64,000 nt of DNA, from contig JAMZAV010000317.1 of the NCBI GenBank assembly GCA_024449915.1, positions 751,501-815,500 on the forward strand. The letters run 5' to 3'. Positions 35,101 through 45,500 of this stretch are shown in pieces. How positions within the stretch are numbered: the first letter of the stretch is position 1; every line of letters begins with the position of its first letter. The notes under the pieces were generated by a model, which saw only the letters and a program-made list of their open reading frames with translations, did not search any database and was not told the origin of the DNA. The stretch comes from Sweltsa coloradensis. Its lineage: Eukaryota; Arthropoda; Insecta; Plecoptera; Chloroperlidae. The translations under genes and the position numbers were made by a program.

Positions 35101-38100
35101 AAAGATGATCATGAGTAGAATGCATGTGTTGGACATATCCACCTCTCTCAATCTTCATCACCTATAAACTGATTGTAATGACCTTTCAGGGGCATGAAAC
35201 AGCGCCGCTTGATTCCGCGATAGTTGAATGGATGATCAAAGTCATGCCGTTTACCTCTCGAGGTGATTCGGGAATGATTCTTCCGTTTGTTTCCCAAAGC
35301 CGTAGCTGGGCACATCGTGTCTCAAAACAGATAAAAGTTGATCTACGATAAACGTGGAGTCGAATTCCGCAAAGGCATGTTTTTTGTAGTCGTCCTTCAT
35401 GTATCTTATCAAGGCTATCGTCTCGAATAGCCTACAAAAATCACCATCTGTTTTCCCAAATCCACTTTAATGTTAGATGGGCGCAAAAAAACGAATTAAG
35501 ACCTAACATTTGATGCGCCCTAAATCAAATAAGCTAAAAATATGAACGTGCATGGGCAGGCAGGTCTTTTTTGTAACTGTAGGTCTACGCTTAGTCGGGA
35601 AGGAACCAAGTGTTTTCTTATTGGAGTCAGTACCAGTACTTGGATTCGCTTATTGGTTCTGGGAAATATAATGACAAACTTTCTGTGTAAGCCTAAGGAA
35701 TTTCGGTTTTGGGAAATGAACATTGTGATTTCCAGAATTGTAGAAGTGTTTCCTTTGGAGATTATTTATTATATATTATATTAATTATATTATTATTTCT
35801 TGTATATTATATACACACTATAGCTTAGGGGATATGGAGAGGAAAATCCCATGTTGGTCAGAACCAGCCACGGGTAATGGGTAAAACTGTGAAAAGGGGG
35901 TTCTCACATCGAAGTTGTAATAGTATTTGTCATCGCTCGTGTTGTCATTGTCTTTTCCGTCAAGGAGGTCGTCAAGGGAAGGGAGGATTGTCCCCGACAA
36001 CGATCGCCAGCGCTTACCTCTAGTGTTAGAAGAACTTTTTCTCTATTGTCGCCTTTTATACGATTAACATGTTCTCGACCATACAAACAAGTGTGTAGTT
36101 GACCTTGGCACGCCCGAAAGCACTCAAATTCAAATGTACAACGCTCTGGAGAAAAATTTAATCGATATATATGAATTCTAAAATGTACAAAATACAAATA
36201 TTTTTATGCAGAAAAACAAACAACAAACAGAATTGGTTTATGTTATAAACCCTAGTGTTCACCATTGTTAAGTGTAAAGTCAACGCAGCGGCAACAACCT
36301 CTTCTTTTTCCCGTTGCGTCGAGCCTTAATCCGACCTATAATAAAGACCTGACTCATTCAACCAATCAATCCTTCCTCAGTGTTCCCGCGGGACGGGTTC
36401 CGCCTGGATGCCGGCGTGGGATACTCCAACGAGCAGGCGATGCTGTTCTCGATGAACACCTTGCACAAGGCCTTGAAGAGGGGAAGCGGGGAAGAGTGGA
36501 GAATCATCCCTCAAGAGGACGGCTCGAGGGTCGTACGACTGGTCAAGCCGGAGACACAGAGACAAGGTACTTTGCTGCCAATACTAAAACAACGATCAAC
36601 ACCTCAAAATAATGCCCAGGATTCGAGTCCAAGATGTCTTCAATGTAGAAGATTGAGCGCAAGACCATACGCGTGTGCCATAATTGATCGGTAGAGAAAA
36701 GGGTTCGTGCGGGCCATGGTATACTTGCTCCAACGAAAGAATGCAGATGCTTTGTAGTGGTGGGGGTAGTTTGAATGCTCGGTAAAAGGAATGTCGCCTT
36801 TGTGAATGAAAGAGAAATATCTTTTACCAACGCAAGCAAAAATTATCTGTGCTATATCACAGAGTTCCTCCGTGTGTTAGATCCACGCTGAGCTAGCGTG
36901 AATAGAGTTGACAAAGTTGATATTTTGGGAAAACAATTTTGAGCCATCTGCATTCTTTCGTAGGGACCACTATATACCTAGAATTTATTCTCGCGAAACC
37001 TATGCAATAAGAAAAATGCAAAGAAACATTCTCAAAATCACTTTAAGGAAGTTTAGGTGCCCGTTAAGGTGTCACACTCAAGCCGCATGACGAAGTGAGT
37101 TTGAAAACTTCAAATCGGGGATTTATGTACCTGACAACATCCCAAATTTGGTTAGGGTACGAGCTAGCATTCGTTCTGGCTAAAAAGTGTGTTGAAACTG
37201 TGAAACACACTTAAAATCACTTTAAGGATGTTAGTTACTACTACCTTTTAAACTACTACTGTCTAATTCATCACTTTCAATTGTTCAACAATTTGACAAA
37301 ACAGTAGGCTAAGCGTAATATTTCACATGGAATTAAAGTAGCGGTATGTAGAATTGAAAGAAAAAATGAAAAGTAGCTGGAAGGCATGATAAGTTTTATA
37401 GCCCTTTTACAGGTTATAATAACAAGTAAATTTAAACTTGAAACTATCACCTGAAGGCATGAAAAAGCCATGTATTTTGCCCAAATATTAACACCTATTG
37501 AAATGGTTTACCATGTAATAAATAAAACTTTAATTAAAAATAATTCTATTTAAAATATAATTATTTTAACTAGGTCGCTTCGCAAATGCTTTTTCCAGTC
37601 GCGTTGATGGATGAACTTTTTTGGAATATTAGGCCTAATGTCCAATGATTACGGTTTTAAGTGGAATCTCATTACTTTTTCTATAGGTACTTGATATTAC
37701 TAACACCTGTAAAAGGCTTGCATTAAGACCTTTTTTTCTATGAATTTTGACCAACTTTTTCAACTTTTCTTTCAAGAGGTACTACATCACCATAAACTTT
37801 ATGTCAATGTAAAATATGAAACTTAAAGCCCTACCCGTTTGGTCAGATTCGGCCCATATATCACGAAAATATCGTATTAAAAACCGGGGGGAAAATCGTA
37901 AAAGTACGATTTCTATAAGAAATATTTTTTTTCAAATGTCTTTAAAATCATAACATATTATTTTAGTAATTTTAAACGTTCCCATAATGTTTCATCAATA
38001 TCGGAGTAGCCGTTTGCCAAATATTACGAAAATATCTCATTAATTTTTTTTTAAATCGTCAAAGTACGATAATCATAAGAAATATTTGATCGATTAAACC

Positions 38101-40519
38101 AAAGAACGTGGCAGCTCTAAGTTCAGAGATTTCGAAGGTCCCCTCCAATTTTCATCAAGATCGCATATGCCTTATGCCCGGTAGAGAGCGAAAAACAGAC
38201 AACAAACCAACAAAAACAAAACACCCGAGCTATTTGTCTTGGGGTAACGTAAGTTGAAGAATCCGAAAGTGAAATTGAAGTCTTCGCTTCGCTCATCCAA
38301 TAAAGTTAGAAAAAGTTGCAATAGAACTGGAAAATAAATTTTTCTCCCAACCCAATCATAGCCTACAGTGGCCCATTATGACCTTACAGTTGACACGCAT
38401 GCATGGCAAGCATGGAATGGAAAATAGAACATGCATGAACTATATCGTTTCAATTACTAGTTGCAAACTGACTAATTAAATCAAATGATGTATAATCGTG
38501 CTTCGCAGTAGAAAGTTGATGAAATTAGATTATCGAGATTTATGATCTTTATAAAGATAAAACGATAGTTAACTGATAAGTTGGTGGAAAAAAGGTGTCT
38601 GATAACATTTGAATGTAACATTTGCCATCTAGTTATAATCCAATGAATTTGAATTTTCTCCACAGCATACAAGGACAAAACGAAGTTGCCACCAAGATTG
38701 AAAGAATTCCAAACTAAGTTTGATACTAGATTACCGAAACACGAAACTTGTCGAGGAAGCAAAAGTTCTGGCCACGAGTTTGTGGTTGGAAGAGGCAGAG
38801 TTCCAAACGCAAGTGACGTCAACTTAAGGAGCAAACTGACCATTAAAAAGAAACGTTTGATTGGGAAGCTTCGGAAAGAACGGAAAGATGATCCCACCCA
38901 GTCTGTGTCACTGTCGGATCTCACAGCCGAGTGGCAGAGCCGAGACGTGAAAAACAAGTACGATGCAGAGCAGAGGTTCCTTCAGAGTGGACACTTCGAA
39001 CCGTTCTCGCCGGGTGAGTTGGATAAGTTGACAGCAGAGAAGAAGAGATACCTGGAACTGGCCGAGCTACGAGAAGAAAGGATGGTCCCGGAGGTTGACA
39101 GGGAGTATACGGGGGCTAAGATCATCGAACTTTTCGACTCGGAAGGAGATGGAGACGATTCAGATTCGTCGGCCCCATCGTTCAGAACTAGAATCATACG
39201 TCATGCTGCACCCAAGGACAAGGAGGGTCAATCCGATACGTCACCGACTGACAGATTGTTCATTAAAACCGATGATGACGTCACGATTAATCGGAAACTT
39301 TCGGACGATGCCGACGTGGCTAATCTTGATGAACTCAGCGAAAGCGATCTTTTACATGTGACAGAGCAAAATGTCGTCCTCGACTCGTCCGAGGATGTGA
39401 AAGTGATTGTGGATAACTTTGCTTTTAAGAACATACCATCCAAAAATTAAGAGCATCCAAGCAGATATCAAGGGCAATCTTGAACCTGTTGAAGTTGGGA
39501 ATTGCGGGCTTTTGGTAAAACCATTGAAAATTAACACCGAAATCGGGACATCGATTCTTAGTCGAAACGCCTCTAAACGAACGACGTTGGGGATTCTTGA
39601 CAGGAGTCAATGGCACAAGGATTTGCGGATAAACAACGACCATGTCATGAGTCGACAACTCCTGAAGCAAAGCTACGATCTGAAGACGCAGAAGGAGACA
39701 AGCGCCCGTCTGTCAGTACCGAGACACGGTCCCTTTGCCATCAAGCGTCAAGTCGTGAAGCAGACCGAGCAAGACCACACGGGAAGTGAAAGAAGAGTGC
39801 ACCGTTCAAAGCAAGTTCCTTCTTTAGGTTCGACAAGTCCCGGCGAACAGTATTTAAAACAGAACGCTGAAAGTGTTGTTGCCACCGCAACAGCAAGTTG
39901 TTCTACTTCCAGAAGGTCCAGACGCACGAGATCTTCTTTGGTTTCCGAGGTCAAATCAGCCGGACAAGGTGACTGCATATCCAGGTCAAGCAAGAACAGA
40001 AATACTATTCCGTTAAGATCCCAATTCAATCTTCGTACAATTCAAGGGCTATATGACTCTTCTTCAAAAGTCTTTGCTCACAGTGAAGTGGGCGTACTTT
40101 CCAAAAGCAACAAATCCCCGTTTCCATACTACGCAAAGCAAACTGGGTGCGGGGACGCAGTGTCAAAGGGCAGCAAGAATAGTTTATGGAGTTCTGATAA
40201 ACCAGATTTTGACCTTCGAACATCCGTAGGAATACACGACCGGTCTAGGCCCGTAACCCTCGGAGAAACCGGCTCCCATACGAAACTGAAGTACACGCGA
40301 AGGATGGCACCGATGGTTGAGACCACCGTCGTTTCCAGCTCGGAGGTCAACCGGAAGAAACAAACTCGAAACATCGATCTAGAAAACCAACGAATCATGG
40401 CGAGGTTGAGCGAGATCCAACACGGAGGTCGAGTGACGCAGAGAAAGATCTCTTTCCGAGGGACGAGGCGAGAAAAGCTTCCGCTGGCTCGCATCCAGAA
40501 TCGGGCTGCCACCAAGTAG
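32120..40519 (+). CDS. gene C: about 712-aa basic, Ser-rich protein, possibly CFAP97/Hemingway-like; one apparent frameshift
   Basis: Exons 32120-32219, 36381-36566 and 38666-40519 join in phase 1 and 1 at clean GT/AG borders. The start ATG at 32120 opens MLSKPMRSPGTPGPKWDRL. Exon 2 continues LFPRDGFRLDAGVGYSNEQA and exon 3 AYKDKTKLPPRLKEF. Charged, low-complexity sequence follows, with an acidic stretch EGDGDDSDSS. Near the C-terminus NIDLENQRIMARLSEI resembles the I-x-x-EN-x-x-L-x-x-RL motif of CFAP97/Hemingway ciliary proteins; that assignment is tentative. Frame is lost at the A5 run 39442-39446: removing one base keeps a single frame to 40519, whereas the sequence as given stops at 39450. 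The downstream frame stays open for about 1.07 kb, so a consensus error or a very recent mutation is likelier than an old pseudogene. Confidence 0.8.
32255..32515 (+). mobile_element. MITE family R4, copy 1
   Basis: Terminal inverted repeats are CCCCAACGAAAGAATGCAG and GCATTCTTTCGTTGGGAC, about 18-20 bases, in a TATA-rich flank. It lies 35 bases after the exon 1 donor of gene C. Copies also occur at 36728-36972 and 46727-46976. Confidence 0.8.
32640..33245 (+). mobile_element. R3 copy 3 flanked by inverted tRNA-like SINE arms
   Basis: A tRNA-like segment reads CTAGTTGGCTAAAGCGCCTA on the minus strand at about 32640-32728. A second reads CTAGTTAGCTAAGGCGCCTA with B box GATTCGAAACC on the plus strand at 33148-33230. 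Both carry a shared flank with CAACTACAATTCAGAAGTT. Between them lies an R3 unit (32752-33072). The symmetrical layout suggests a composite inverted-repeat element in intron 1 of gene C. Confidence 0.65.
33463..33785 (+). repeat. direct duplicate with 35242-35555, first copy
   Basis: About 320 bases match 35242-35555, including GGGCGCAAAAAAACGAATTA and TCGAATAGCCTACAAAAATC. The first half of this copy has repeated single-base extras relative to the second. Confidence 0.75.
34509..34734. mobile_element. MITE-like element with long inverted repeats
   Basis: The left arm TAATAAAGTGGTTCAAATTA continues to GAAATGCGTTTTTTTGC and CTACGATCAGAACTGACCG. The right arm is its inverted match over about 85 bases. 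Non-coding; inside intron 1 of gene C. Confidence 0.8.
35242..35555 (+). repeat. direct duplicate with 33463-33785, second copy
   Basis: Same orientation, about 1.8 kb downstream, and shorter by scattered single bases. Confidence 0.75.
35835..36000 (-). repeat. decayed R3 remnant
   Basis: Minus-strand GACAATGACAACACGAGCGA and TCCTCTCCAT-like blocks plus a GGTTCTGACCAACATGGG match R3 in order, with heavy change. Confidence 0.45.
36728..36972 (+). mobile_element. MITE family R4, copy 2
   Basis: Ends TCCAACGAAAGAATGCAGAT and GCATTCTTTCGTAGGGACCA; the interior AGAGAAATATCTTTTACCAA is shared with copy 1. It lies about 160 bases after exon 2 of gene C. Confidence 0.8.
37571..38299 (-). repeat. 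repeat family R1, copy 3
   Basis: From CTAGGTCGCTTCGCAAATGC and GTCGCGTTGATGGATGAACT to CTTCGCTTCGCTCATCCAA. Minus orientation, in intron 2 of gene C. Confidence 0.7.
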
Positions 40520-40706
40520 AGAAGATATCATCCAGAATCGGGCGCCCATCAACTAGGCGATATCCTTCAAAACACTAATCTTTATAGCCACATTTACAAT
40601 ACAGATTTTATTTCTACGATAATGTTTTAGTTATTGATAACTGTAACTTAATGATTACGTTTATATATAATTTATTCTATGGTTACATAAAGATTGGGTA
40701 GACATT

Positions 40707-40712
40707 AATAAA
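40707..40712 (+). terminator. poly(A) signal of gene C
   Basis: AATAAA 187 bases past the stop codon at 40519, in AT-rich 3' flank. Confidence 0.6.
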
Positions 40713-40799
40713 TTGAAATGTTGTAACAAAATGAGACTTGTCTTCTTGTTTGTGTTGGTACCAATGATATTCAACATCTATAGAAGGCTAGATCCCCAG

Positions 40800-41180
40800 T
40801 CATTGGTCCATTGGCGTATCAATTAGAAGCCATCTTGACTAGGTCAATTTGTATTTTGAATTAGGTTGTAGCGATTTGTAGACCAAATATTTTTCAAGCG
40901 TGCTGTCAGGTTGACAGGTGAGCATGTTAGCCATTCACACCAAATGATTACAAAATTCCCTTATGCAATAACTTCTAATTGTTTCTGTTTGTGCATTCCC
41001 ATGCTGCACAAGCTAAAACCATATCAAATCAATCCAGAAAAATTCTAAATAGCATCATCTAAAACATAATGTCAACCATAAATTGAAACGTCAAATCGGC
41101 AACTAGAATAGGTTTGATTCACTCTTCAATTTGCCACGCTTGCGCCTGTACGGAAGTATTGGAGACTGGGGATCTAGCGT
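40800..41180 (-). repeat. interspersed repeat, inverted partner of 3300-3690
   Basis: Shares ATTCCCATGCTGCACAAGCT and CTTCAATTTGCCACGCTTGC with the complement of 3300-3690. Confidence 0.6.
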
Positions 41181-42480
41181 AATATAGATGTTAACGATTT
41201 TTGGCTGTCACCAAGTTGTCTTGCTGGTATGAGAAAATTCTCTATTAAATAGAGAAAATAAATTTTCTTTTAAATCATCACATCTAAATTGGTTCCTAAA
41301 AGAAACCAAGATTTCTAATGTATCAAGCGGGGAACGTTCTGTTTTCTGTTTATATTTCACGTAAGTGGCAATTGGGATACAAGCCTTGGTTTCAAATTAA
41401 CGTTTTTGTTTTATTATTTATAGAACACAGTTAACTGATCTTCACAATCGAAAGAAATTTTTAAAAAAAATAGATCCGTGGTAACAACGGGTAGAAATTT
41501 ATAGGGTTTTGAATTCCCGCACCAACGATCGCTGATAGGCCGTGACGTACGTTCCGTGCATTACCTACGTATATCGCAGCATGCTCACCATAAGGCCGCT
41601 TCGGTAAGCGTTTTGAAATACCGTTCAAATTAATTCGTATTTAGAGTCTACCCACTAGGTGAATAACTGATTTTCAGTGGGGCAAAGTAAACCAAAGCGA
41701 CCAAGACAATCCTGTATAGGCCCCGACGCAATCGACGAGTGAACGATAACCAACCTAAGATCGATACTATTTTAGGAAATTTAGCAATTAGTGGTACGGA
41801 CAGTGCGAACACCAGCGGATCTACGCCAGAAACAACAAGGCCGATTCAGGTCAACTTTGAGTTAATGATGTGCCTCGTTGATAGGACGGCTCCAAAGTCA
41901 CCGTTTACAAATTCCTTACCCAAGAACTGATAGACTTATGTCCAAATCGAAGTTTAAAATCTTCTGTCTATAGCAGGAATCGAACCCTAAACCTTCTGCA
42001 TTGGAAGCAGAGACGCACGCACAGTCATACAATTAATTGTCGATAGTCAGTATAATATAGGATGACAACCCTTTTATGGATGAGCCCCGGGGCTTTGAAG
42101 TCACCGCTCTTAGCAACAGATGAGGAAGCACGTCGTCATTGACCTACAACAAAAACCAAACAAGTATTTTTTTTAAAAATTTGTATGGCTCATGGCGGCA
42201 TTAAAAACACACCAATTTGAAAGAAGTTCCGTTGCATGATAACCAAATTTTTTTTTAATTTTTTTATTCAACATCGCAAATTATGAATAGGGCTTTAAAA
42301 ATATGTTATCTAAAATCAATGGAACTGGAAACTACCGATTTCTATTCAGATTTAATATCCTTGACAATTTCCTAGAGAGAACTTCTTTTTTAACAATGAA
42401 TTTTACAATGAAAAATAATTTGTAATTAATATAAAATTATATTGAAATCGTAGTTCAAATGCTTTACTGCAAATGCCGCA
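41181..42480. other. intergenic between genes C and B
   Basis: AT-rich sequence. At 41985-42035 the minus strand has a tRNA-like 3' half (CTGCTTCCAATGCAGAAGG, then GGGTTCGATTCCTGC) but no matching 5' half, so it is a SINE or tRNA fragment, not a tRNA gene. The short open frame at 41739-41930 lacks support. Confidence 0.4.
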
Positions 42481-42511
42481 ACGGAATCATGCTCCCTCTG
42501 ATTGTAGAAGG

Positions 42512-42546
42512 TATAAACGACTATGGCAAGGTGGAGTGCTTCAGTC
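42512..42546 (+). promoter_or_regulatory. core promoter of gene B (TATA box and initiator)
   Basis: TATAAA (42512-42517) begins 31 bases upstream of the A (42543) in TCAGTC, a standard arthropod TATA plus initiator spacing. The predicted 5' UTR is 38 bases. Confidence 0.75.
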
Positions 42547-42580
42547 ATTGATAGTTTGCTGGTTCAGAGGGAGCGAAGCA

Positions 42581-45500
42581 ATGTTGTCTTCTGCATTAGC
42601 TGCTTTCGTCTTAGCGGTAAGTCCTACAAATGAATACAGGACTTATAATTTTATCACAAAGGTTAAAATAATGTTTTAATAAGATACTATGGATGGAAGA
42701 GGCACCCCTCACTATATGATTTAATTGGTGACGAAAAGCAGGATTAATAATCTACTTGCTCGGGTGTTCAATGTTGGGACACCTCTAAGTATTTGTTAAC
42801 ATGTCAACTTTCTTTCAAAATACATTGGAAGACTGGGATAATCTTCTTAAGGTCGATTAAGCTACTTTGTATTGTTTCTCAATATTGAAATTCGGTATGT
42901 AAGTACCCACAAATTCAAAAAAACTTGTAAAAATACAGCCAAACCTTACACACCCAAAAGCAATGAGATCTGACAGAATGGCCTAGCTCATTGATCCCTT
43001 CTACATTTGCGCATTGATAGTTCATAAATGTTCACTGGCCCGTAACTATATTCTTGAAATGATTGCCAAAAAAACGTAAAAGCTAATGCAATTTTTATTT
43101 TGCTAAGATTTTCAAGGATTAAGTTTCGGGGCAATTAAAAATGCGTAAATGTAGAATGTTACATGAGCCTGGCCCTTCTTTCGTATCTCATTGCATTTGG
43201 GTGTGTAAGGTTTAGCAATATTTTCGTTTTTTGTATATGATCGCATTACTTTTTCAAGAACCATTGCAAATTTACTTTTCGTTAAAATAAAATCATTTTT
43301 TCAAAGTAGTATTAGTTGCTATGGTAATAACAATTAACAACAGCGTTGTGACTTATCTAGATAAAATCATCTAGACAATTTATCTAAAGTAAGTAAATAA
43401 AGTAAGTAGTATTAATTGCTATGGTAATACCAATTGAATGTAAAATATCTCGAGGCCCAAAGACTTACTTTTATACGCATTGTAGGCGATTTTCACATTT
43501 CTGTAGTTAATTGTTTATAGCATATACCTGTAAAAGGATTAAATCTTTTTTTCGATGCATTTCAAGGAACTTTTTCAACTTTCTCTTTCAAAAGTCTATC
43601 ACTATTTCCTCAATGTCAATGTAAAATATGAACGTTGTAGTCCCTCCCGTTTCATCAGAATCGCTGGTCAATTGAAATTGACGAATTGGTATATAGAAGT
43701 AGCCAGTAGCCAGTAGCCAGTAGCCAATAGCCAGTAGCTAGTAGCTAGTAAAAGCTTACATCCTTAAAGTGATTTAGAGCCGGTGTCAAACCATTGTTTT
43801 ACCCAGAAGGAATGATCGAACCCCAATCAAATTTGACATGTGATGTCAGGTACACAAATCTCCCCAAATATGAGTTTTCAAGTTCATATCACTTTAAATG
43901 ATGACTTGGCGACACATTAAAAACACCCCAGCTCTGCTTGCTGTGTAAGGTGTCTGAGAGTGTTAGCGCACCGCGGCTTGGCTTCGGCGCCCTAACGTGC
44001 ACCTAGATTGTACATGGACTTGAAACCTGGCGTAATTAAAACATCCATTCGTTTTAAATGTTATAATATTTCGCATTTTATTCAAATATTTCGTTGATAA
44101 AAAAATATTTCACCTAGAAAAGTATTCTGCGTTTATGGCTGTGTTTCTACGAGTACAATGTTAAACTCTTTTTCTTCAGTTTGACAACGAAAAAATGGGA
44201 TTTGATGAAATAGAACACAAGGCCATATTTACAGTTGGCAAATAGCTATTCGCTCGTCTAAGAAACATCTGACTTGCCCAAATGAATGACGTACTTGTCA
44301 ATGAAGCATACATGTACAGCCCTAAAGTAGAGATAATTAATATTTTTGTTAATCAGCCACAAAAATTCACGAATTATGTCAATTTTCGAATTTTACCCAA
44401 AATCTAAAACAGTGAAGTTTTTTTATAAAAATGTTTAAATTATTGTTAGAAAAGCATGAACCTAGAGCCCTTCATTACAACTTCCGTGACATCTGTGTAC
44501 AGTTTCAAACAAGAAACAACTGTGACGTCAGTCGGCCGAGAGAAGAGGGATTTGCCCAAAACGCATGTACACAATCAAAATATGAACCCGTACGTATTAA
44601 GAATTTGTACCAGCAAACGGAAAAATTCGCAGAAAACACGAAATATTTTAACAAATTCATTTGTTTATCATTGCACCTTTAACCCTCTCGCTACTGGCGT
44701 CCTCTATAGTGGACATCAACTTCCAAAATTTATATCCGGGGAAAAGATAGTTTTTCAATTTGACCCCTTTTTCAAATTTTTTCTCCCAACCATTAAAAAT
44801 AAATACTTTTTTTCTCCATCCTGATTGGACAAAAAGTGCCTGTTTTAGAGAAAATCCAAAATACACATCTGCAAAAAAGACTAAAAATGGGAGAATTTTG
44901 GTTTTTCCCGGAAAAGTAATATATTTCTAGTATTGCTACCATTTGAGATAAATTTTTTTAGATATGCCAAAAATTCTGAAAAAATCTTGTTCTAGGAATG
45001 TACATCAAATTTACATATTTACTTAAAATGAAGCTTTAGTTCAAAATCCAAAATTTCCCAAAATTCCTTAAAAAACAAGGAAAAAAATATTTGAAAAACA
45101 CCAAAAATCTAAAAAAAAAATTATTTTGAAATAATTGATTAAAATAACCTAATTTTGAAAAATGTAATCTGGTAGTGAAAGGGTTTAAAGGTCTGTCCAA
45201 GCTGCCACGCCAATCATATTCTCACCGTGAATATCTAACCGCAGCTGCAACGAGCTGCTAGTGGGCTCGACATTAGTCAACAAGTCTATTTAGGAATTTT
45301 AAAATATGGCAGACCCTTAGGTGTGTAGAAACTTCAATAATACGGTACATTTTACCATGCGAGACGTGATATATTAGGGTGAAAGTCCCAAAGGCAGAAC
45401 GCATTAACTCAATGATGAAGGTCAGATTCATTGTTAAATATTAATGTTCCAATAACCAGGGAGACTTTTTTTTTAAATGTACATAGAACGGTATAGTTCT

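Noticed and set aside
41985..42035. tRNA gene on the minus strand
   Set aside because: Only a 3' half with a B box is visible; no acceptor stem or D arm pairs with it.
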